This document shows positions 1-5,249 of a stretch of 10,358 nucleotides of DNA, piece after piece. The notes under the pieces are model-generated. The model did not search any database. It saw only the letters and a list, made by a program, of their open reading frames with translations, and was not told where the DNA came from. This stretch comes from an uncultured Oscillospiraceae bacterium (GTDB lineage Bacteria > Bacillota > Clostridia > Oscillospirales > Oscillospiraceae), in contig CAKUHJ010000063.1 in NCBI GenBank assembly GCA_934655935.1, positions 1-10,358 on the forward strand. Direction: 5' to 3'. Within the stretch, counting starts at the first letter, position 1. Each line of letters starts with the position of its first letter. A program made the position numbers and the translations under genes.

Positions 1-71
1 TCATCAACGAGGGCGACCGTATCCAGATCGATACCCGCACGGGCGAGTATCTGGGCCGCGCAAAGGGTTAA
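1..71 (+). CDS. efp: Elongation factor P, C-terminal end (partial)
   Basis: The window opens inside a reading frame (codons from position 3, stop TAA at 69-71) whose last residues read INEGDRIQIDTRTGEYLGRA followed by KG. The segment with GD, DTRTGEY and the terminal basic residues is the conserved end of the third OB-fold (domain III) of EF-P. EF-P enters the ribosomal E site region and relieves stalling at polyproline stretches. Only 22 residues are visible, so the lysine-tip loop that carries any modification cannot be examined. The next gene starts 32 nt downstream with its own Shine-Dalgarno and no terminator between, so the two are probably cotranscribed. Confidence 0.9.
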   Translation, partial: INEGDRIQIDTRTGEYLGRAKG

Positions 72-103
72 GAAGCAGCACGGGTCTGAAAGGAGAGTTT
101 CAA

Positions 104-550
104 ATGACGCTTAGTGAAAAATCCGCATATCTCAAAGGCCTGATGGACGGGCTGAAGCTCGACACCGAAAAGAGCGAGGGCAAGATGATTGCCGCAATCG
201 TGGATCTTCTGCAGGACATGGCGGAGAATGTCGCCGATCTTGAGGATGTTGTGGACTGCGTGTCTGACGAACTCGATTCCATTGAGGAAGAGCTTGACAA
301 CATCGACGATTATCTTCTCGACGAGGACGACTATGACGACGAAGATGAAGACGATGACGACTATGACGACGAAGACGAGTATGACTTCGGCGACGATGAA
401 ACCCTCTACGAGGTAAAATGCCCCACCTGCGGCGAGCTGATCACCCTGGACGAGGAAATGCTTGACGAAGGCGCAACCACCTGCCCGAACTGCGGCGAAG
501 AGCTGGAGTTCGACATGGACGACGAGGAAGCGCCCGAGGACGGCAACTGA
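104..550 (+). CDS. CD1247-like acidic zinc-ribbon protein
   Basis: A 148-residue protein. The N-terminal 65 residues (LSEKSAYLKGLMDGL followed by helical, acidic sequence) match what I recall of the CD1247 N-terminal domain, a clostridial family of unknown function often found just after efp. Residues 73-99 are an almost unbroken Asp/Glu/Tyr linker. Residues 106-130 form a zinc ribbon with two CxxC knuckles (CPTC at 106-109, CPNC at 127-130). The tail is again acidic. There is no signal peptide or membrane segment, so it is cytosolic. The ATG at 104 follows AAAGGAG at 89-95. The zinc ribbon and the strongly negative charge would suit a nucleic-acid- or ribosome-associated accessory factor, but that is inference. 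The acidic linker contains an exact 20-bp direct repeat with a 30-bp period. Confidence 0.85.
   Translation: MTLSEKSAYLKGLMDGLKLDTEKSEGKMIAAIVDLLQDMAENVADLEDVVDCVSDELDSIEEELDNIDDYLLDEDDYDDEDEDDDDYDDEDEYDFGDDETLYEVKCPTCGELITLDEEMLDEGATTCPNCGEELEFDMDDEEAPEDGN
326..375 (+). repeat. 30-bp-period direct repeat in acidic linker
   Basis: The same 20 bases occur at 326-345 and 356-375, exactly 30 bp (10 codons) apart and in frame, coding twice for the core DDYDDED. This looks like an in-frame slippage duplication inside the low-complexity Asp/Glu linker of the CD1247-like gene. Confidence 0.7.
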
Positions 551-559
551 TTCAGACTG

Positions 560-591
560 AAAAAGCGGGACGCAGCTGCGTCCCGTTTTTT
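560..591 (+). terminator. Intrinsic terminator after CD1247-like gene
   Basis: A 20-bp perfect palindrome at 566-585 (arms cgggacgca/tgcgtcccg) is followed by six T at 586-591 and preceded by an A run at 560-564. It lies 9 nt after the stop of the CD1247-like gene. The A run opposite the T run could make it weakly bidirectional. The next gene on the same strand begins 17 nt later, so this terminator also sits in that gene's upstream region. Confidence 0.9.
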
Positions 592-608
592 GTTATGTGA
601 GGTTCTGT

Positions 609-1103
609 ATGGATTCAGTATGGCATGTACATCAGATTCCGCCCGTCTATGATCGGACGTCGCAAATTCTGATTCTGGGCTCCTTTCCGTCCGTCAAATC
701 CCGCGAGGACGCGTTTTTCTACGCGCATCCGCAAAACCGCTTCTGGCGCGTCCTGTCTGCGCTTCTTGACTGCCCCTGCCCGGCTTCCACTGAGGGAAAA
801 AAACGGATGCTCCTGCAGCGCCGCATTGCGCTCTGGGACGTCGTTCAAAGCTGCCGGATCGCAGGCTCCAGCGACAGCTCCATCTGCGACGTCACGCCGA
901 ACGACCTCTCCCCCATTCTGGCGCAGGCGCAAATCCGCGCCATCTACTGCGGCGGGAGCACCGCCTACCGGCTCTACCGGCGGTATCTTGAGCCGGAAAC
1001 CGGGCGCAGCGCCGTCTGCCTGCCCTCCACAAGCGCCGCGAACGCCGGCTGCTCCTTTTCAGAGCTCTGCCGCCGCTGGGCCGTCATTCTGGAGCAGCTA
1101 TAA
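609..1103 (+). CDS. DNA-deoxyinosine (hypoxanthine) glycosylase
   Basis: A 164-residue protein of the uracil-DNA glycosylase superfamily, hypoxanthine-DNA glycosylase (family 6) type. It would remove hypoxanthine, produced by adenine deamination, from DNA and leave an abasic site for base excision repair. Visible motifs are LILGSFPS at 21-28, FFYAHPQNRFW at 36-46 (the Asn at 43 is the probable catalytic residue), LWDV at 75-78, YCGGSTAY at 113-120 and LPSTSAANA at 138-146, which takes the place of the HPSPxS-type loop in other UDG families. Length is normal. I chose ATG 609 because GAGG at 599-602 lies 6 nt before it. The in-frame GTG at 597 has no ribosome binding site and is only 5 nt past the terminator T-tract. 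No promoter is evident between 591 and 609, so expression may depend on readthrough. Confidence 0.88.
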   Translation: MDSVWHVHQIPPVYDRTSQILILGSFPSVKSREDAFFYAHPQNRFWRVLSALLDCPCPASTEGKKRMLLQRRIALWDVVQSCRIAGSSDSSICDVTPNDLSPILAQAQIRAIYCGGSTAYRLYRRYLEPETGRSAVCLPSTSAANAGCSFSELCRRWAVILEQL

Positions 1104-1134
1104 AAAGCCCGTGCTTTTATCGAAAGCACGGGCT
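1101..1134. terminator. Terminator between convergent genes
   Basis: Perfect 12-bp inverted repeat: AGCCCGTGCTTT at 1106-1117 and AAAGCACGGGCT at 1123-1134, loop of 5 nt. On the minus strand the stem is followed directly by a T run (complement of 1102-1106), making a good intrinsic terminator for the SLH gene ending at 1143. On the plus strand the tail is only GATTTGCTT, so termination of the glycosylase gene is weaker. The stem begins 3 nt after the glycosylase stop codon. Confidence 0.88.
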
Positions 1135-1142
1135 GATTTGCT

Positions 1143-2213
1143 TCAGGAATTGACAAAGATCGCGTCCAGCACGCCGTCTGATTCGCGGTCGACAATGCGG
1201 ACCGCCGCATCCGTATCCGCCAGCTCTGCAAGAGCCTCCTGCGAGGCCGGTTCGTAATCCACATAGACCTCCGTCCCGTCCGAAACGGAGTATTTCCCCG
1301 CATCCAGCAGCCGCAGCAGACGGCTTACGGAGAGGCCGCTTTCGCAGAAATCTCCGGCCGAGGGGCAGATGCACACAACCCTTCCGTCCTTCATGAAGAT
1401 TTCCAGGCTGCGGCCCAGAAGCTCCTCCCCGGTTGAAACCTGGAACTCCCGGTGCCCCGCCAGATGAGACACGCCCGCAGGAAGCCGCTTTCCGGGTTCC
1501 TGCAGATTTGCCGTTTCATTCGCCGTCAGCACGCCGGAATACCGGACCAGACCGAACCGCGTCTCCAGGTAGGTTTTCGGGTTCATCAGCTCGTCCAGCG
1601 CATAACGCATCGCATCCGTACGGGACGCATCCGCCACGGCCGGGCAGAGCATGGCGTTGAGAACCATCCGGCACGCGTCGTCCCGCGTAACCGGCGTCTC
1701 CCGCGCCGCCTGAACGCCGCTGTAAATTCCATAGCTTCCAGCGTCGGCGTCCACATTCTCCTGCCAGGCAGAGCCTGTATAGCGCGCATCGTCCTCGCCC
1801 AGGACAACCAGCAGCATCTTCGCAAGCTCCCGCACCGTAACCGGTTCCGCCGGCCGGAAGAGACTCCCCTGCGCGCTGATAATGCCCCGCTCGACACAGA
1901 AGGCAATGTAATCCGCCGCCCAGGAGCCGGTAAGATCCGCAAAGGGCGCGGCCTGCTGCGCGCCGGGCGCATCCGAGCAGACAAAGGCGATGAGCTTGGC
2001 AATCTCATCGCGCCGGATCTGCTCTGCCGGCCGGAACGAGCCGTCCGCATAACCGGAAATCAGCCCGAGCTGAATCAGGACGGACGCCGCCGTCTGATTC
2101 TGAATTTCCTCCCAGTCCGTAAACAGCGTCTGGGCCGGCTCTGCCGCCGCCGCGGGCACAAATACGGAAAGGAGCAGGACCACTGCCAGAAGCATGCCTG
2201 CCAATCGTCTCAT
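1143..2213 (-). CDS. Secreted SLH-domain protein
   Basis: A 356-residue protein starting MRRLAGMLLAVVLLLSVF with a Sec signal peptide (RR, hydrophobic core 6-20, AAAA-EP cleavage region near 21-26). Two clear S-layer homology repeats follow at about 30-75 (FTDWEEIQN...ISGYADGSFRPAEQIRRDEIAKLI) and 91-135 (FADLTGSWAADYI...LFRPAEPVTVRELAKMLL). A third, degenerate repeat lies at about 150-190 (ETPVTRDDACRMVLNAM). SLH triplets bind secondary cell-wall polymers, so the protein should sit on the cell wall. The C-terminal 160 residues have no enzyme motif I recognise; the stretch NPKTYLETRFGLVRYSGVLTANE resembles tails I recall from other clostridial SLH proteins. The start is fixed by a promoter at 2242-2270: the longer in-frame ATG at 2285 lies upstream of its -35 box. 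GGGGGTG ends 6-7 nt before the ATG. Confidence 0.85.
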   Translation of the reverse strand: MRRLAGMLLAVVLLLSVFVPAAAAEPAQTLFTDWEEIQNQTAASVLIQLGLISGYADGSFRPAEQIRRDEIAKLIAFVCSDAPGAQQAAPFADLTGSWAADYIAFCVERGIISAQGSLFRPAEPVTVRELAKMLLVVLGEDDARYTGSAWQENVDADAGSYGIYSGVQAARETPVTRDDACRMVLNAMLCPAVADASRTDAMRYALDELMNPKTYLETRFGLVRYSGVLTANETANLQEPGKRLPAGVSHLAGHREFQVSTGEELLGRSLEIFMKDGRVVCICPSAGDFCESGLSVSRLLRLLDAGKYSVSDGTEVYVDYEPASQEALAELADTDAAVRIVDRESDGVLDAIFVNS

Positions 2214-2241
2214 ATCTGCACCCCCATCTTCCTTTTGCTTC

Positions 2242-2270
2242 AGTATACCCTGCGCAGGCGCGCAATGCAA
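2242..2270 (-). promoter_or_regulatory. Sigma-A promoter of SLH gene
   Basis: On the minus strand TTGCAT (2270-2265) and TATACT (2247-2242) are separated by exactly 17 bp. Transcription would begin near 2235, giving a leader of about 20 nt before the ATG at 2213. Confidence 0.75.
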
Positions 2271-2303
2271 GCCTGACGCGCGCATTGTAACACAACTGTA
2301 ATG

Positions 2304-2369
2304 AAAAAGGCTGCCGAAAAGCAGCTCTGCGGCGGAGCCGCAGACTCAGCGGGGCGAAAAGCCTTTTTT
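2304..2369. terminator. Structured terminator-like element between divergent promoters
   Basis: Outer inverted repeat AAAAAGGCT (2304-2312) and AGCCTTTTT (2360-2368) encloses a perfect 8-bp hairpin TCTGCGGC/GCCGCAGA (2326-2333, 2337-2344; loop GGA). A second small hairpin, GCTGC/GCAGC (2310-2314, 2321-2325), shares bases with the outer stem. T6 at 2364-2369 on the plus strand and T5 on the minus strand make it terminator-like in both directions. It follows no recognised gene: the genes on both sides point away. It may insulate the two promoters or be the end of a small RNA. Confidence 0.5.
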
Positions 2370-2394
2370 CACCCCGCCGGATGAAAATCCCCGC

Positions 2395-2423
2395 TTGCGC
2401 CCGGCAGGCGCATGTGCTACCAT
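2395..2423 (+). promoter_or_regulatory. Promoter of the BMP-fusion operon
   Basis: TTGCGC at 2395-2400, a 17-bp spacer and TACCAT at 2418-2423, with an extended -10 TGn at 2415-2417. Transcription would begin near 2430, just before the AAGGAGG ribosome binding site at 2433-2439. Confidence 0.55.
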
Positions 2424-2451
2424 TGTAGAAAAAAGGAGGCGCTGTGGATTG

Positions 2452-4392
2452 ATGTATGTGAATGTACAGCAGGAGTATGAAAAAGCGCGCCGCGCCGGGC
2501 AGCGCGAGTACAGAAGCTGCCTTGCCGCCGGGCAGGACGGCTATGTGCAGGTGCTCGACGAGATTTTTCCGCAGGCGGCGTCCGCCGTGCAGGTCCGGCT
2601 CGGCCTTCTGGAAATTCCGATTGAATGCATTGCGGGAACCAAAACCGCAAGCCGGAAATATGCGCTTTCTCCGGGCTTCCTTCCGCTTCTGGACCCGGAC
2701 ACGGAATTTGCCGACAAGTGGCGCCGGCTCTGCTCGGCGCATATGTCGGACGAGGGCATCCAGTCCCCCATCGACTGCTTTGAATACTACGGGCGCTTTT
2801 ATGTCCAGGAGGGCAACAAGCGCGTGAGCGTCCTGCGCTATTTTGGCTCCGCCTCCATCAGCGCCAACGTCGTTCGCCTGATGCCGACCGACGCCGATTC
2901 CCCGCGCTACGCGCTTTATCAGGAATTCCTGGAGTTCTACCGGCTGACCGGGCTGTACCAGGTGGAGTTCACCATTCCGGGCAGCTACCGAAGGCTTCTG
3001 GCCGCGCTGGACCGGCAGGATCGCGTCTGGACGGAGGAGGAGCGCAAGCGCTTCCGCATCGATTTTGCCCGCTTCCGCGATTATCTGAACGGCCAGGTAT
3101 TTCTTGGCCCGCTGCAGCCCGCGGACGCGCTTTTGGTTTTTCTGCGCTATCATCCGATCCGCGCGCTGCGGGATATGGGGCCGCAGGAGCTCAGAACGGC
3201 GGTCGCCGCGCTGCAGAGCGATCTGAGCGCGCTTGCAAACCCGGACCCCGTCGCCGTCTGCACGGCGCCGCCCGAGAGCGCGCCGCGCGTGCGCCTGTTC
3301 TCCTCCCTGCTTCCCAAGCATCTGCATATTGCCTTCGTACACGAGCGGGACGAGGCCAGCAGCACCTGGACCTGGGCGCATGAGCAGGGGCGGCTGCATC
3401 TGCAGGAGCTCATGGACGGCCAGGTGGAAACCCGCGCCTACTTTAACGCAAAGCCCGGCGTCGACGCCGAGCAGCTTCTGGAGCAGGCCGTCCGCGACGG
3501 CGCGGATATCATCTTTACCACCACGCCGCAGCTCATCGGCGCCGCGGTCCGCGCAAGCGTCCGCTTCCCGGAGGTCCGGTTCTTCAACTGCTCGGTCAAT
3601 ATGCCCTACCCCGGCGTCAAGACCTATTACGCGCGCGTCTACGAAGCAAAGTTTGTCATCGGCGCAATCGCCGGAGCCATGGCGCGCGACGGCCGCATCG
3701 GCTATGTGGCCGATTCCCCGATTCTCGGCGTCCCGGCCAGCATCAACGCCTTCTGCCTGGGCGCGCGGCTGGTCAATCCGGAGGCAAGAGTCTATCTTCA
3801 GTGGAGCTGCCAGGGGAAGGAGTATCTCAACACCTTCCGCAATCTCGGCATTTCCATCGTCTCCAACCGCGACGTGCCGACGTCCCAGCAGCGTTTTCTG
3901 GAGTTCGGCACGTTCAAGCTCAAGCCGGACAGCAGCCTTCTGCCGCTCGGCTCCGTCGTCTGGCACTGGGGAACGCTCTATGAGCATATCGTGAGAACCG
4001 TTCTGGACGGCACGTCGGCCGATACGCAGCTGGCCGCGGGCAGCCGCGCCATCAACTACTGGTGGGGCATGCAGAACGGCGTGATTGACGTTCTGATTTC
4101 CGAAAAGCTGCCCGAGGGCGTCCACACGCTTGCAAAGCTCCTGCGCCGGGAGCTGCAGGCCGGCTCGCTCGACCCGTTCCGCCGCGTTTTCCGCACGCAG
4201 AACGGCCGCTGCAGCAACCCGGACGCGCACACGCTGTCCATCGATGAAATCCTGCACATGGACGACCTTCTCGACTGTGTCGAGGGTCATATCCCGCAAT
4301 TTGACGAGTTGCTGCCCATGGCGCAGAAAACCGTGCGCCTGCTTGGCGTATACCGCGACCAGCTGCCGCCGGAGCCGGAGGATCTGCTATGA
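2452..4392 (+). CDS. Cytosolic ParB-like/BMP-domain fusion protein
   Basis: A 646-residue protein with no signal peptide, lipobox or membrane segment. The N-terminal third includes a ParB/Srx-like segment at about 103-135 (IDCFEYYGRFYVQEGNKRVSVLRYFGS); GNKR at 121-124 sits where ParB proteins have the GERR nucleotide-binding box. Residues 155-285 look helical. Residues 291-580 form a BMP/PnrA-type ligand-binding fold: LHIAFVHE strand, ADIIFTTTPQ, ARVYEAKFVIGAIAGAM at 394-410 and GRIGYVADSPILGVPASINAF at 414-434 followed by GARLVNP. Surface members of this family are lipoprotein receptors that bind purine nucleosides for ABC importers; here the fold must act inside the cell. The upstream in-frame TTG at 2395 is inside the -35 box, so ATG 2452 is used, with AAGGAGG 12 nt before it. 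The stop overlaps the next gene's start (ATGA). Function unknown; a cytosolic nucleoside or nucleotide sensor is my inference. Confidence 0.85.
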   Translation: MYVNVQQEYEKARRAGQREYRSCLAAGQDGYVQVLDEIFPQAASAVQVRLGLLEIPIECIAGTKTASRKYALSPGFLPLLDPDTEFADKWRRLCSAHMSDEGIQSPIDCFEYYGRFYVQEGNKRVSVLRYFGSASISANVVRLMPTDADSPRYALYQEFLEFYRLTGLYQVEFTIPGSYRRLLAALDRQDRVWTEEERKRFRIDFARFRDYLNGQVFLGPLQPADALLVFLRYHPIRALRDMGPQELRTAVAALQSDLSALANPDPVAVCTAPPESAPRVRLFSSLLPKHLHIAFVHERDEASSTWTWAHEQGRLHLQELMDGQVETRAYFNAKPGVDAEQLLEQAVRDGADIIFTTTPQLIGAAVRASVRFPEVRFFNCSVNMPYPGVKTYYARVYEAKFVIGAIAGAMARDGRIGYVADSPILGVPASINAFCLGARLVNPEARVYLQWSCQGKEYLNTFRNLGISIVSNRDVPTSQQRFLEFGTFKLKPDSSLLPLGSVVWHWGTLYEHIVRTVLDGTSADTQLAAGSRAINYWWGMQNGVIDVLISEKLPEGVHTLAKLLRRELQAGSLDPFRRVFRTQNGRCSNPDAHTLSIDEILHMDDLLDCVEGHIPQFDELLPMAQKTVRLLGVYRDQLPPEPEDLL

Positions 4393-4973
4393 AAATTCTT
4401 TGCATTGCCGACGAGGAGGACCCCGCATACTGGGATCATTTTCGTAAGGAGCGCCTGCAGGACGTCGACCTGATTCTCTCCTGCGGTGATTTGCGCGCGG
4501 ATTATCTGACCTTTCTCGTTACCATGGGGCATGCGCCGCTGCTCTATGTGCACGGCAACCACGACGAGAATTACGCCTACCGCCCGCCCGAGGGCTGCGA
4601 CTGCATCGACGGGAAGCTGATTACCCAGAACTCCCTGCGGATTGCCGGCCTGGGCGGCGTCCTGAAATACCGCCCCGGCCAGTTCCAGTACACCGAGCGG
4701 CAGATGAACCAGCGGATTGCAAAGCTCCGCTGGCCGCTTCGAAGGGGCGTGGATATCGTCGTGGCGCACGCGCCGGTGCGCGGCTTCGGCGACATCCCGA
4801 ACCACACCCATCAGGGCTTCGAGGCCTTCCGCAAGCTGATTGAAGTCTACCATCCAAGATTTCTCCTGCACGGGCACGTCCACAAGGCCTACGGGCAGGA
4901 TTTTGTCCGGGAGCACGAGTATCTGGGCACGAGGATCATCAACGTCTGCGGCACGTATATTCTTGAGCTCTGA
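4389..4973 (+). CDS. Calcineurin-like metallophosphoesterase
   Basis: A 194-residue protein of the YfcE/MJ0936-like metallophosphoesterase class. The two-metal motifs are visible in order: D8-x-E10 in IADEED, GDLRADY with D34, GNHDE at 56-60, H127 in VVAHAP and GHVH at 162-165. The first motif is normally DxH; here glutamate occupies the histidine position. I recall this substitution in related clostridial proteins, so it may define a subfamily rather than a defect. Likely activity is hydrolysis of a small phosphomono- or phosphodiester in the cytosol; the substrate cannot be read from sequence. The ATG at 4389 overlaps the previous stop (ATGA) with GGAGG at 4377-4381, 7 nt away, so translation is coupled to the BMP-fusion protein and the two probably act together. 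No terminator follows; the next promoter begins 7 nt after the stop. Confidence 0.88.
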   Translation: MKILCIADEEDPAYWDHFRKERLQDVDLILSCGDLRADYLTFLVTMGHAPLLYVHGNHDENYAYRPPEGCDCIDGKLITQNSLRIAGLGGVLKYRPGQFQYTERQMNQRIAKLRWPLRRGVDIVVAHAPVRGFGDIPNHTHQGFEAFRKLIEVYHPRFLLHGHVHKAYGQDFVREHEYLGTRIINVCGTYILEL

Positions 4974-4980
4974 GCGCGCC

Positions 4981-5009
4981 TTGACAATTTCCGTACAACA
5001 CGATATTAT
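4981..5009 (+). promoter_or_regulatory. Strong sigma-A promoter of ABC-F gene
   Basis: Consensus TTGACA at 4981-4986, a 17-bp spacer and TATTAT at 5004-5009. Transcription would start near 5016, giving a leader of about 234 nt before the ABC-F start at 5250. So strong a promoter before an antibiotic-resistance type gene is usual when control is exerted later, by attenuation. Confidence 0.85.
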
Positions 5010-5043
5010 ATGGTTATAAGAATATAAGATTGGAGCTGAGAGA

Positions 5044-5064
5044 ATGAACCTGACTTCCTGCTGA
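5044..5064 (+). CDS. Putative leader peptide MNLTSC (upstream ORF)
   Basis: ATG at 5044, six codons (MNLTSC), stop TGA at 5062-5064. GGAG at 5032-5035 lies 8 nt before the ATG, a proper ribosome binding site. It starts about 28 nt from the predicted transcript start, before all other leader structures. Its Shine-Dalgarno is part of the 5' arm (5032-5042) of a long-range stem, so a ribosome held on this ORF would stop that stem forming. This is the arrangement of known antibiotic-sensing leader peptides of ABC-F and erm genes. That the peptide is made is inference. Confidence 0.6.
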   Translation: MNLTSC

Positions 5065-5198
5065 AATTCCGGCACAGCAATTTCCGGGCGGCGGCGACCG
5101 CCTTGCTTGTTGTGCCTTTCGCGGGAAATCGGTGACGCTCTCAGCTCCGTGCATACATGCTGAAGGTCTGCAATTCTGCGGATACGGTATGCCTGTCT

Positions 5199-5231
5199 GG
5201 CTGTGGGATTCCTTTCCCGCAGCCATTTTTT
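5199..5231 (+). terminator. Attenuator terminator before ABC-F gene
   Basis: GGCTGTGGGA (5199-5208), a 6-nt loop and TCCCGCAGCC (5215-5224) form a 10-bp stem with one G-T wobble, followed by A and six T (5226-5231). The Shine-Dalgarno GGAGG of the ABC-F gene begins only 7 nt after the last T (5238-5242). Because the terminator lies between promoter and start codon it must regulate the gene, not end a preceding one, although it would also stop readthrough from the phosphoesterase operon, which has no terminator of its own. Confidence 0.88.
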
Positions 5232-5249
5232 CATATTGGAGGCATCACA

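Larger units (their letters stand above)
5016..5249 (+). promoter_or_regulatory. ABC-F leader with attenuator
   Basis: A roughly 234-nt leader. In order it holds: the upstream ORF at 5044-5064; a perfect 11-bp long-range stem, GGAGCTGAGAG (5032-5042) with CTCTCAGCTCC (5138-5148); within that, a GGCACA/TGTGCC stem and a GGCGG/CCGCC hairpin near 5071-5117; a GCATAC/GTATGC stem (5151-5156, 5187-5192); and an intrinsic terminator at 5199-5231 right before the ABC-F ribosome binding site. Possible competitors of the terminator are CTGCGG (5176-5181) against CCGCAG in its 3' arm (5217-5222), and the freed 5138-5148 arm against its 5' arm, the latter with a mismatch and bulge. I infer ribosome-mediated transcription attenuation; the exact antiterminator is not settled by eye. 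Confidence 0.7.

Noticed and set aside
1452..2276. 274-codon plus-strand frame opposite the SLH gene
   Set aside because: The minus strand has a signal peptide, SLH repeats, a promoter and a terminator; the plus frame has none.
2214..2285. Longer start of the SLH protein at 2285
   Set aside because: It would lie upstream of the -35 box of the gene's own promoter and would bury the signal peptide.
2005..4299. 764-codon open frame on the minus strand opposite the BMP-fusion gene
   Set aside because: It runs antisense across most of the BMP-fusion gene, the intergenic terminator and the SLH gene 5' end, shows low-complexity Arg/Ala/Gly composition and no domain. It is a product of GC-biased codon use on the real strand.
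5157..5249. In-frame upstream ATG at 5157 that would add 31 residues to the ABC-F protein
   Set aside because: It has no ribosome binding site and the added codons are the attenuator terminator itself. ATG 5250 has GGAGG at ideal spacing and gives the family's usual length.
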